64,000 nucleotides of DNA, taken from Lagopus muta. Its lineage: Eukaryota > Chordata > Aves > Galliformes > Phasianidae. The position numbers and the translations under genes are program-made. Positions 53,101-64,000 of the stretch are shown piece by piece; the stretch's first letter is position 1, and the number at the start of each line of letters is the position of its first letter. Under the pieces are notes generated by a model that did no database searches, was not told the DNA's origin, and was given only the letters and a program-made list of their open reading frames with translations. The stretch is taken from positions 37,286,603 to 37,350,602 of the forward strand of contig NC_064435.1 in NCBI RefSeq assembly GCF_023343835.1, written 5' to 3'.

Positions 53101-56100
53101 ACCCAGTGCAATTCCTATCAGCGCCTCTGTTGTTCACAGGCACTTGAAACACGGCCATGATGCTAGGAGAGTCACTTACTAATTTCAGCACTAACAAAAA
53201 AGGCTGAGCAGCAGCAGCACAGCAGAGTCATGGGAAGACGAAACTGTGCCACTTTGTTTCCAGTTGTGAAAACCATAATTGCAGCAACAAGGGTGGAAAT
53301 GGCTTTCTGTTGGCCTAAAATGAAGAAAGTTCAAGCTTAGCCATTGGAATTGCCTGTTGTGGATGGCTCCAGTACTGGCTTTACACTGTAGAAATTCAAA
53401 GGCAACATTTCCACTCCCAGGAAATGAAATATACTTAGGGACCTAAGAAACATTTTACAAGAGTTCACATCCAGATGTCTATTCTGTAAATGCAATTCTT
53501 CCCATGGACGGGATTATGTTTTTCAGGATTCGCTCCAGACTCCCATTATTTCACTTCCTTAGAAAAAGATCACTAGGCTTAAGAGATCATTTAAAAAGAA
53601 ACAAAACTGCAAACTTATGCACACATTCAAGCATGCTTCATTTTAATAATACACATACACTGGTGAAAGCTTTCTTGAAGTTTGTACCACTGAGCTCTTC
53701 TAACATCAGTAACTGCTGCAGAACTACTGAGCAGAATGCAAAACACACAAAGGAGTAGAGGGGCTTAGGTTTTTAAAGCTCTATTTTCAACCAGGCACTT
53801 TGATTCAAGATTCCTTTGTGGCAGAGGGAGTGACCCAAAGCACTTACTCATCCTAGGCATCATGCTCTCATCGCCCTTAGACCTGCCATACATTTGTTAG
53901 ATATTCACAATTAGGTAACAGGCTGCATGATCTGGGACAACATGGTGCAGCAGCAATAGCTATACAACTAACAGTAACTAGAAACAAATTCTCAATGAAA
54001 TATTATTTCTGTTTTGCCTTGTAGCTCCTATACCTTGATCAAGTTTCAATCAGCCTTTGCCTGAACGTTTACTCTGAAATCACTACATATTTTAGCAATA
54101 TTCAAGTTGCAGCACAGCAGCAAAAAACAACAGTGAAATTATGGCATACATGATAACATAGGAATTTTTACTCTTTCAGTGAGGATGCATCTTCACCCAC
54201 CAACACTGTGCTGAACTGAAGAGCTCATGCTCTTACTTCACTCCTCTGGGACAGAGGATGAGGGATGGACAGGAGGTACAGAGGACAGAATGAAGCACAG
54301 TGGGTACATATAACAAAGCCTAACAGCCTTTCCTCTGCTTTCCTTGGTATTTAAAGGCCTGTGTCAATTTTATTTTCCTGATGGTAAAGTATAACTACGC
54401 AGCCTCAAGATGCACCACAAGCATCGTAAATTCAAGTACAAATGATCTCAATAGAGCTCAGAGAAATCACAAAACAAATTTTGCACTGGGCCATAGCATA
54501 CAGATGAAAAATCATAGGTTCAGCTAATGGCGAGGTGCACATTAAGAGCCTATAAAGCCAATGAATGAGGACTTCAGTGAGAGTAACTTGCTACAAGGCT
54601 GTGCACTAGGATATAGTATCATGTACGCCTCAAGCCCATTCCAGTTCTTAGGAGAACCATCAGCATAAACCTTGCATGTAGTTTATATTAATAAGTTTAA
54701 AAATATGAACAAAAACAAATAAGGATTAAATTGGCATTGAACCACCTCCAGAATGGCAGCAGTATGACATTTGTGAAACCAATTTTAGATAAACACAGAC
54801 GGGTGCAAACTTTGCCTCATATTACATTAGCTGTTAAGACATAAAGCGTGAGGAGATGGAATCATCTTGCAGATCTACCATGAACCAAAATCAAATCAAA
54901 GTGATGCCCTTTGGGAACATGAAACAGTGACAAATAAATGAAGGGCAGTATCTGCTCAGGGAGGAGGTTGAGCCCCCAAAAGGTCATAAAACTCTGTATG
55001 CAGTGACCTAAAACCAGGAGTTGCACAGGGATGTAGAGGTGGGAAATTCCCACCAATGGGGAAAGTTGGTGATCAAGGCAGCTGCTTTGCACTGTGTATT
55101 ATACATTTAAGCCAATTCTGATTTGCTCTGGCATTACACTCAGCAACACCCACTGATGTTAAATATCTGTCTGAAGTGCAGTAAGTTGACAAGTTTGCAC
55201 AAGAAAACCTTGAAAGATAAAACTCTATCAAGAATGCCACCATTACTTGACAGTTTCTATTTCACTTTGCAGTTAAAAGTGAGGTTTAAACGAGGATGTT
55301 GATGTAACCAGAAACGCTTACACTGTTATGGGGAAATAGCATTTGGAAAATCCACGGAGTTACAAATGTTGGGGATGCACCTCCATGGCTGTACTTGCAT
55401 TCTGCCTCGGTACTGCATGCTCAGTGCAAGCTGCAAAGAGAATCCTCTCTGAAAGAAAAGCCATTAGAAATTATTTTGTTTCTTTTCAGTTCTGAAAACT
55501 GATGCTGTTAGAGGTTTTATCCAGCAGGCACACTCCACTATTAGCGATACTTGCTTCTGGGTAAATACTGCCCAAACATGAAAAGTGTGATTGCTGTAAA
55601 AGACGCAGGCAGCTGTGCAAATACACAAGAAACCTCAGGAATTAAGTTTCCCTTTCTTCCATGAAGAGAGTACCAAAAAAATACAAGTTGCTGTCTTAAT
55701 TAGAGAGAAACTACGTACTGTGTTTGTAAAAGCAGTAATGGAAATCAATGCTGCTTTCTCTAATCCCTGTGTTACTTGCAACATACCACACTCTTCTGAA
55801 TAATTTCAGCCTCTCATTTAAAAATACTTCAAGAGAAGACCTATAAAGTATAAAGCAATGTGATGTCACTTCTCATATTTGTAGCTCTGGCTTTTTGTGA
55901 ATACTTCTATTTTAATGTGTATTTTGCCTGAATATTTCTTTAAAACACTTTGCAAAACTTTAGGTAGACCTTGGGTTGCAATCCAGTCATTCGCTCCTCA
56001 GCCAGTCCCAGTGGCCCAGAGTTCAAAGCACTTCTTATTCTGTCTCTCTCCATGGGCACTACACTTAAAAGTATGCTCCACAAGCTTCACACAGCCCTTC

Positions 56101-56223
56101 ATTCTGGTCTTCTGGCCCTACAGTTTCCCTAAGATTCCCTGCACTTTCAGAAATCAAATAAAATGTCTTCTTCAGCAGAAGACACTTGGCCCCAGTGTTC
56201 TGTAACAACACTTCAGTGCTCAT

Positions 56224-56276
56224 CAGAATCACAGAACTTTTAGGGCTGGAACAGACATCTAGAGATCATCAAGTGC
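56224..56276 (-). mobile_element. Tiny CR1 3' end remnant in the FAM110B intron
   Basis: AGAATCACAGAACTTTTAGG then GGCTGGAACAGACATCTAGA and GATCATCAAGT match the outermost 50 bp of a reverse-complement CR1. Confidence 0.65.
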
Positions 56277-59200
56277 TATCTATTGCTCTTCTTCTCTCTT
56301 CCCCTCTGCCAGTAGGAAAAGCCAGCATCTTGAGTCTCCTTGCCCCTGTTTGCTGCTGCCTTTCCAGCCCTGCTTGGATTCGGCATCCTGGTAAACCATT
56401 TACTTTCCAAGAGGCCACATTTTCAATGTGTAGCAAAATTAATTAATTGGCCAGCCTTGCGTGCCATCACTGCACGCTGGGAGAAAACAGAGGGAGGCTG
56501 AACAACAAAACAGTTTTAATTAAGATGTTGGGAAAAAAAAAAACAAAAAAAACAACATTTTAAAGAGAACACTTCAGATTAATTTGCACCTGAGATCTGT
56601 GGAAATTCCTAACAAGCTCATTTTAAGAGTAAGCCATATTTGAAGCTACCCAAACCTTTGTGGTTTCCATACATAATTGGTTCAGTACAAACCACATGCG
56701 TTAGTGAAGAAGAAAAATCAAAATCCTCTATCTGCAAAAATGCATAAGATACACCCAGAGCATCCTCAGTCCAACGCTCACACAGGCACACATCCCACAG
56801 GCAGGATCCATGCAACGGTCACCCAACCAGCAATTGGGCAGCCAGGAAACAGCTCAGGAACTTCTTAAGTATCCCTTCCCCCAAACCTGATCCTCGTTAG
56901 TGGAGCACTTGCTGCTTCGACAGCAATTTCTGCTCATACCAAAACTTTGGAGCTCTCCTGACTCCAGCTACACTCTAAACACCAAACATATTAAAACCTA
57001 GGCACCATCCCCATCTCCCACAGTTAACTCCCATGGAAAGGAGCTGGGAGAAGCTAGAAGAAACAGGCAGGAGTAGAGAGATGCACAAGACATGTCCTGC
57101 AAACAGCTGCCGCTCAGCATGGGAGCAGTCCTGTTACTGACATGAATGGGCATGCACATGGCTAACTAAGCCTGATGGCCAATTCCCAAGCTCTAGATGA
57201 ACCATGGATTTTCCTGCCTGTCTTTGTTCATTAACACTGCTTAACCCAGCATGAGTCCTCTGAGCATGCTGCAGGCCCCCAAAATGCAGTGGGGGCTAAC
57301 AAGGATATCACAGAAAATGCTTCTGCCTCTGCTTCATTTGGAATGCCAACTGCAAGATGACCTCCACAGCAAGTGCTTAAACTCCTCTAAATTGCATGTA
57401 AAGACTGATTCTTCTCCAGCTCTTCTTTTAAAAATTTTCCACTAAAATTTGCAAGCTTTCTTTAAATTACAGGAAGAGTAAGAAATCTCATATAGGGCTC
57501 TTGATGTGAAAACCAGGTTAGTTAACACTGCTCCAGCATAATTAATTTCTAGGAGGTAGGACGGCTTCTAGTTGAAACAGGAAGAGCCACCCAAGAATAC
57601 CCAGTTTTCTTCTCTGGGAGGTGGAAACTTGCCCCAGTTTGGAGGCTGGGCAATTGGTGCAGTCTCCCATTTCTCAGAAGATGAAGTACTTCTGATCTCA
57701 TGTATGCAGCTGCTGCTGCCAACTCATTTTTGTGGGGTGGAAAAAGTTCACCAGATTCTGTCATATAAGGTCAAACCCTCTGAAATCTGAAGTTGCCATG
57801 TTTAGGCTATGTTTATTGAGAATGTTTTCTGAAACTGTTTGCAATGCAAAATATATTGAAGGAAGATCATATCACAGCTATAAACGGCTTTTATTTAAAA
57901 AGCCATAATTCCACCATGAAAATAGCTGCAGTTAGACATTCCCTTGCATTTCGTAAGCCTGCAAAACTCCAGTAATGTAAAAGCACACGAAGATCCAGAG
58001 TCAACAAATACAGCCCGGAAGAGAAACAACCCCAACAATTTATACTGTGGAAAAAAAACAAGAGACCATGAAGAGCTACTATAAATGGAGAAGATATTTC
58101 AGATTTAAAAATTCCTTTCCTGTAGTAATCAGAGATTAAATTGGTAAGGAAAGCTTTTAAAACATTTATTCTCAAAGTTTCAGAACTAGCATCTTTCTGA
58201 AGTTTCTTACAGTCTATGAAAGTACATTTGAAAGAAATAGTGCGTAAGTATATGGAGTGGTTCTTATAATGCACATGTTTACAAATAAGGACATAAAGTT
58301 ATATTGATTACACTGTTTTTAGCCTTCTCAAGTTTAACAGCTTGTTGGTATCTTCTTATATGGAAAATTCTTTTTTTTTTTTAATAAACTACATTCACAA
58401 ACAAAAAACTGTTTCACTCTAATATTAAAACACAGCAAGTGAACATGTTTTACTGATACTACAAATACACAGAAAGGTAATAAGGTAGGCACAATTACAA
58501 ACTGGTTATGGCTGAAAGCAACAACATGAGAAAAATGGCAATGTTCACCTTGTGGAATACAACAGCATGGCCCCATTCTGACAACGGAAGACTTTCAGTC
58601 ACTCTTCTGATTAGCTGTGGGGTGTTGTTTGTCAAGTCTCTGCTCTAAATATCCTCTTCTATAACATGACATAATGTTGCAGTAAAGTCTGCATGGCTAC
58701 TTAATTTCTGCACCAGAATTGTTCTGGGCTAACCATTTATAAACAGTCAAACTTCAAACACATGAAACAGCGAACATTTATTTTTTCCAAAACAAGCTAC
58801 AAAGCTAAAATCTTTTGATGGTGTATAAACAAATCAAGTGGGTTTTTTTCCCTTTTTTTTTTTTTTAAATCATCTCTTTTAATTTAGACTGGTACAGCTA
58901 TGTTTTTCTCTAGATAAGAGAACATTTTCCCATACCACAGAATATTTCATTCCTCTTTCCTCCAGCCTCAGTTCTAAAGATACATGCTGCTGGAAGTCAA
59001 GAAAGAAAGTTAGAGGAATGCATACCACTGCATCTGTATATTTAAGATTTCTTGAAGTATATGGTCAGAAATACCAGTATTGTTGCTATCAATACAGTAA
59101 AGCTGTATAACCCAAATTCTACGTTGTATGTTCACTGGGATTGCACATTTGTGTGGATGTATTTACTACAGTTGTTGAAATGTTAGCTGTTAAAATACAT

Positions 59201-60630
59201 TGAGCCTGTTTCCTATTAGTGACATTTAACATAATGACACTTCACTACAAGTGTCTTTAAAAAGCTGCACTTGTAAAGTCAGAATTGCTCAGACTCTTCT
59301 TATTAAATGGCTTTCTGTGTATCCGAAGACCCTAATGAAGTTATGACAAAAATTCTTCCTGGCCACATCTTTAGCAACACCATAAAAATCCCAGTGCCTT
59401 AAAGAAAAGCAAAGCTGTGTTGAGTCATGACCACTGCACTGGTGCGTTTAATCAAGTGGAGATGGAAGCAGCAGAGGGAGGAATCACAGCTCCAATAAAA
59501 ACCAACAAACAAACAACCGCCAGTAACTAGGAGTATGGGGACAGGCAAGCTGCAAGACATAGAAGGTCTGAGGAGAAATGCAGTTACTCGGAAAAAAGCA
59601 GTGAAGTGATGGAAATAGAGATGGTGGCAGCAAACAGTGGGCTGGGAAGCAGAGAAAGATTTCAAGGATAGCATGGGATTAAAGGAAAAAGGAAGATAAC
59701 TTCAAGTGCTTTTCCTCATCGCCTCTATCACAACTCTTATGCCCCACGTGCCTCTCCCCATTTCTGCAGCTTCCATGCTTTGGACAGCTTGCCCATGGAG
59801 CCCTGGTGGGCTGGCAAGGAGGAACTGGCCCCAGGGAGTTGGCAGAAGTCTGCAGAAGGAAATCAGCCTTTGAGGCTCTCATTTTCAAGAGCAATACAAA
59901 CAGTGGAGGAAACCCAGTCAATCAAAAACACCTGCCAGTCATGAACAAAATGCAGAGGTTTGCTGCTGTAGATTCTCCAAAGCCAGTTCTTCCTTTTGGC
60001 TGCCCTTCACATGCCATCAGCTGCTGCAGCACCAATACCTGCAACAGGCTTGCCCTGGGAGAGTTCTGTAGCTAGGATCACTGCTGACCCTCTCCTAAGA
60101 AGTGCCTTAAACTGTTTAAATAGACTGGCTTATTTCTCTGCACATATACCCCCCAGATTATTTTACCATTACCCAGATATCCATCCTCCTCTCATACATG
60201 ATACACAGCAATGTTAGTAGCTCACCTCTCACCAGTAAATAAAATAAATTTTATTCCAGTCTAGAAATTGGATACAAGTCTCCTGAGCTCAAAGCTATGG
60301 CTTGACCCTCATGAATTATTACGTATTTAGAAATGAGTATCAGAGCACTTTTTGAGAAAGTGGATCTAGAGAAATTCCTAAATCACAAAACCAAGCTCTC
60401 TAAGACAGAAGAATCATGAGATGCTACAAACAAAGCACTGAGCCTCAGGTGAGGAGATGTGGTGTCGGTTCTTTCATGTGCCCACATGCTTGGCATGTAA
60501 AGGTAACCTCTTCTGGTCAGCCCACCATCCCCATTGCTGTCAGGGAGCCAAGCCTCTACAATGAAGGGGACACCCCCTCAGCTGCTAGCACCAGCTTGTC
60601 ACTGATCTGAGCAACCAGAAGGCCTTCAGA

Positions 60631-60662
60631 GCCTTCCACCTCAGTCATTCTATGATTCTGAT
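60631..60662 (+). mobile_element. Tiny CR1 3' tail remnant
   Basis: CCTTCCACCTCAGTCATTCT followed by ATGATTCTGA matches only the last roughly 30 bp of a CR1 element in sense orientation. Confidence 0.5.
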
Positions 60663-60784
60663 CTGCTCTGGTCTCCACACATCCTCTAAAAAGACAACAT
60701 TTAGGAGGGCTGACTGTGTCACTACATCCAAGGCTGAATGTTGCCATTATCATAAATCATGGACTCCATCTTTCATACTTGTAG

Positions 60785-60911
60785 GATACACAGTGTGTCT
60801 CCCAGACAACTGCAGACTTCCTGGAGCATCTGCACAAACACCAAACATCAAACATCAAGTTTATTCTCTAAGAAGATGGAAACAAATCTCATATGAAACG
60901 CCACTAGCAAG
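60785..60911 (+). other. Possible antisense exon (127 bp), speculative
   Basis: The plus strand has a pyrimidine-rich CATCTTTCATACTTGTAG acceptor before 60785 and a donor CAAG/GTAAGT that matches the consensus at every position. One frame is open across the segment, but it resembles no protein I know. If real it would belong to a transcript antisense to FAM110B. Chance pairing of splice-like motifs is quite possible. Confidence 0.2.
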
Positions 60912-61873
60912 GTAAGTACATAAAATGTGATTGTGGAATTAGCTGTACTTTGCAGTACAGCTTTGATGTCTTTCAATTTCAGACCACAACCTATCTTGAA
61001 CATACCTGAATCTCCTCAACTAACATAAACTGGTTTTGAGATTATTTCAACATCTTACCCCTGAACTTGCCACGTGTACTCTTAGACTTAACATTTTTGT
61101 TTCAAATAAAAAGAGCAGTGATAACCGTTAATTTAAGACCCCAAACAATGCATATTTACATTCTAAAGCTGAATTTGGTGATAAGAAACAGACAAATGCA
61201 AAATGCCTTCTAGAGTGGAATTAAAACCATGTATTAGTGAAGCGTGTTGCTGATTTGACAAATGATGTATCAGATATTGATTATCTATTTTTTCCTTGCT
61301 TCAAATAAATGCTGCAAGTGCTTTAGTAACTCTTAGAGAATTTTATGATCATTGGTACAAGCTGCCATACTCATACAACTTCCGATTCCCTGGGTTTCAA
61401 GTGATTTCTTTGTACTAACTGAGAACAAAACTACTCAATATAAGACATGCTCTCAATTTTTCTTGATACTGGATTTCCTTTCTTTTGCTTAGAAGCTCTA
61501 AAGACAAGTAAAAGATTCTAAGCTTTAATGTCCATCTCCTGCTCTAACTTTGAAATCAGGCTCAGAGCACTGTGAATGGACTCTTGGATGTTTGAACTTC
61601 CCTCTGTTTTTGAGCACATCAGTAATAGTAATCAGATAGGGTTAGAATTGTGCACTCATGCTGGAAGTCAGAAAATATCAGCATCTACTGAATTGGAAGA
61701 CTGTAACCAAAGTGTACATCTGGAATAAAGAATGAAAAAACACCAGGAACTACTCAAATTATTTTGCCATGTTGACATGCCTAATGCAGTGTGACTGAGG
61801 GCAGCAAAAGCAAGCCTCAATCTTTCTTCAACTGTACAAATGAATCTCTCAACCCAATCAATTAGAAAAGATT

Positions 61874-61889
61874 AAAAAAAAAAAAAAAA
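61874..61889. repeat. Poly-A tract (16)
   Basis: Uninterrupted A16, about 95 bp past the predicted FAM110B 5' exon donor, on the intron side. Confidence 0.9.
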
Positions 61890-61985
61890 GATTCGCTACG
61901 AGAATGAGGAAGAGATCCTCTGGAGATGCTCTCCTTCCATTAACACCCCTCCCCTCCATGAGAAAGTGTATTTAAAGAAGCATAC

Positions 61986-62052
61986 CTGAAAAAGCACAGT
62001 GTCGAGCTCTTGTTCAGGCTTTGAATGGCAGACTGCAAAGTTCCAGTGGAGG
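61986..62052 (-). other. FAM110B: Predicted non-coding 5' exon of FAM110B (67 bp)
   Basis: On the minus strand a long pyrimidine tract ending TTTCTTTCTTTCAG precedes this segment, and CAG/GTATGC follows it, so it has a strong acceptor and a good donor in the right order and strand. The 67 bases contain no ATG. Spliced to the exon starting at 50158, the FAM110B frame meets a TGA 13 codons into this exon, as expected for 5' UTR. FAM110 genes usually carry untranslated upstream exons. There is no transcript evidence here. Confidence 0.5.
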
Positions 62053-62135
62053 CTGAAAGAAAGAAAGAAAAAATAATATGAAAAAAAGCAATTTAAAAAA
62101 AGAGGGGAAAGAAAAAAAAAGGCAGAAATATGGCA
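62053..62135 (-). promoter_or_regulatory. FAM110B: Polypyrimidine tract and acceptor before the predicted 5' exon
   Basis: The plus strand is almost pure purine, with GAAA repeats and A runs. On the minus strand it becomes a long T/C tract directly before the AG at 62053-62054. It may simply be a low-complexity repeat that happens to make a strong acceptor. Confidence 0.45.
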
Positions 62136-64000
62136 GCCCTGTATATATCATTTGGAGGATGTGGAAAGAAAGCATCAAAGCTGGTCCACTTACTAGAAAG
62201 GAAGACAGCTACACAGCACCAGAGCAACCATGAAAGACTAAAGACGTGATGAAATCAACGTGGTTGCACACTAGAAAAGCTATGAGCTGTGTAATAAAAA
62301 CTAATTAAAAAGACATTTGGGATGTCTCAGATCATAAGCTCTCATTTGCCACAGTTCTGAGGTCCAAGACTGAGATTCAGCCATGCTGTGGATAAAAAAC
62401 AAACAGGACCAAATTTCAAAATGAAATTTGTAATGCACAGATTAAGGCTAACACTGAATTACAGAATCACAGAATCACAGAATTGTAGGGGTTGGAAGGG
62501 ACCTCCAGAGATCATCGAGTCCAACCCCCCTGCCAAAGCAGGTTCCCTACAGCAGGTCGCACAGGTAGGCATCCAGGCAGGTCTTGAACATCTCCAGAGA
62601 AGGAGACTCCACCACCTCCCTGGGCAGCCTGTTCCAGTGCTCCGTCACCTCACTGTAAAGAAGTTCTTGCGCACATTTGTGCGGAACTTCCTATGCTGCA
62701 GTTTCTGGCCATTTCCCCTTGTCCTGTCTCCACTCACCACTGAAAACAGTCCGGCCTGGCCATTCTGCCCCCCACACCTTAGATATTTATAGATCTGGAT
62801 CAGGTCCCCTCTCAGTCTCCTTTTCTCAAGGCTGAACAGACCCAGTTCACTCAGCCTTTCCTCATAGGGGAGATGCTCCAGGCCCTTCACCATCTTCGTG
62901 GCCCTAATTTTGTATTTTAGGTTCCTATTCTAGAGAAACAAAGACTTTTGGTTTGCTTTTTCTGATTTCCAGATGAAGAAGAGAGAATATAACATTATAA
63001 AGAGCAGAAAACTAAAAATAGCACTTCTGTGCAATAGCTTTAGCAGGGTGTAGAATCAGTGTCAGCTACCCTGGGGATATTCATTTGAGGAAAAATATCA
63101 ATATGTAAATGCTAATGCTACTTTCTGGAATCTGCTTGTTGATTCTGACTTAAAAACATGAAATTTCAGAAATACGAAATCCACAGTAATGACTTATTTT
63201 TAGGTGACCTCCAATATTCACAGCTCAAAGAGTAAAACTTTGTATGCTTAAGAACACCCGCACATCTCCCTGCTGGGAAACAGAGATAGCTGACAGGATA
63301 TTTTCCAAATCACCAACTCCAATTAAAGACAACTAAGTTTTTACACAGCTATTAGAAACTGGTCATTTCTTTCCAACACTTACATGAAGTAATTATTCAT
63401 GGAAGAACTATGACTTTCAAATGGTGACACAAGATCATGGAAAAGTAGAAATTTCTGTTAATGCAAGAGAATACTATTCTATTTCTTAATTAAAAATATA
63501 CACATTAGCCTTTTTGGTATCTTGTGAGGATTTGGGGCAGTAGCAATTTTGCAAAACATTCCTCCTGGTCTAGCTAGTTCATACACGTTTCTCTTCCTAC
63601 TGACCATCTTTTTTTTCTCTCCAACATTAATACATACCATTTTGAATTTTTCTCAGTTACTAGAACATATAAGGAAAAAAAAATTCAAACCTTTGTATTT
63701 TGCATCACTTGCTAAACATGTGTAAATACATTCAGAATATATTGAGCAGATACAAAATGACATAATTAAACATTTTGAGATTCTACTTCTGTGATTACTT
63801 TTATAAACAACCATTTAGGGAGAAATAAATCTGTGTATTGATTTTGACAGGGAAGCAGTTCTGCAGCACAACGCAGCCTTTCTCCCTGGCAGAAAGATGC
63901 TGGTTTGAGTTTAGTTGGATTTGCAGTAACTTGCCAGACCTGAGCGTGCAATAAAACAGACATGCTCTAAGGGCAAGCAGCAAAGAGTTCCCTGTTTCCC
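62136..64000 (-). other. Probable further FAM110B 5' intron sequence
   Basis: If the 61986-62052 exon is real, this is intron upstream of it. It holds the CR1 copy at 62459-62905 and otherwise AT-rich unique sequence. There is no CpG-rich promoter-like block, so the transcription start is likely beyond the window. Confidence 0.4.
62459..62905 (-). mobile_element. CR1 LINE, 5'-truncated, about 450 bp
   Basis: It begins with a tail of three CACAGAAT-type units, then GGTTGGAAGGGACCTCCAGA, CTGGGCAGCCTGTTCCAGTG and TTGTCCTGTCTCCACTCACC. The minus strand encodes [20 protein letters not shown]. It lies about 400 bp upstream (in transcript sense) of the predicted FAM110B 5' exon. Confidence 0.93.

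Noticed and set aside
60652..60915. Plus-strand protein-coding gene from an 87-codon frame
   Set aside because: It has no known family resemblance and begins inside a CR1 tail remnant. Only the splice-like part is kept, as a low-confidence exon.

Overview
The window is vertebrate nuclear DNA, almost certainly from a bird and probably a galliform such as chicken. The main evidence is at least sixteen copies or fragments of the CR1 LINE, the dominant avian retrotransposon. Many of them end in the CR1-type short tandem tail (variants of ATTCTATG or CACAGAAT), and together they cover about 6.4 kb, roughly a tenth of the window. I see no bacterial-style operons, CRISPR arrays, phage genes or rRNA/tRNA genes. 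Coding density is about 2%. The species call is inference; the sequence alone does not separate chicken from its relatives.

There is one confident protein-coding gene: FAM110B, on the minus strand. Its whole 370-codon reading frame lies in a single exon at 48996-50108. A splice acceptor (AG at 50159-50160) precedes the exon by 50 nt of 5' UTR. About 1.45 kb of 3' UTR runs down to a good polyadenylation signal at 47558-47563. A likely 67-bp non-coding 5' exon lies 11.8 kb upstream at 61986-62052. Splicing it to the coding exon places an in-frame stop upstream of the ATG, which supports the start chosen here. The promoter and any earlier 5' exons are not recognisable and probably lie beyond position 64000.

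Layout: 1-47.5 kb is gene-free DNA downstream of FAM110B, carrying thirteen CR1 copies or fragments, mostly in reverse orientation. From 47.5 to 50.16 kb is the terminal FAM110B exon. From 50.16 to 64 kb is its 5' intronic region, poor in CR1 and containing the candidate 5' exon and a possible antisense exon at 60785-60911. The least decayed CR1 copies are at 2268-3441, which keeps both reverse transcriptase catalytic motifs but is frameshifted, and at 14634-15720, where the endonuclease is joined directly to the far C-terminal end and the reverse transcriptase domain is missing.

I found no convincing undescribed biological system. The points most worth checking are the FAM110B 5' exon, a possible antisense exon, 3' UTR regulatory motifs, the internally deleted CR1, and a pair of adjacent perfect inverted repeats near 1.9 kb.
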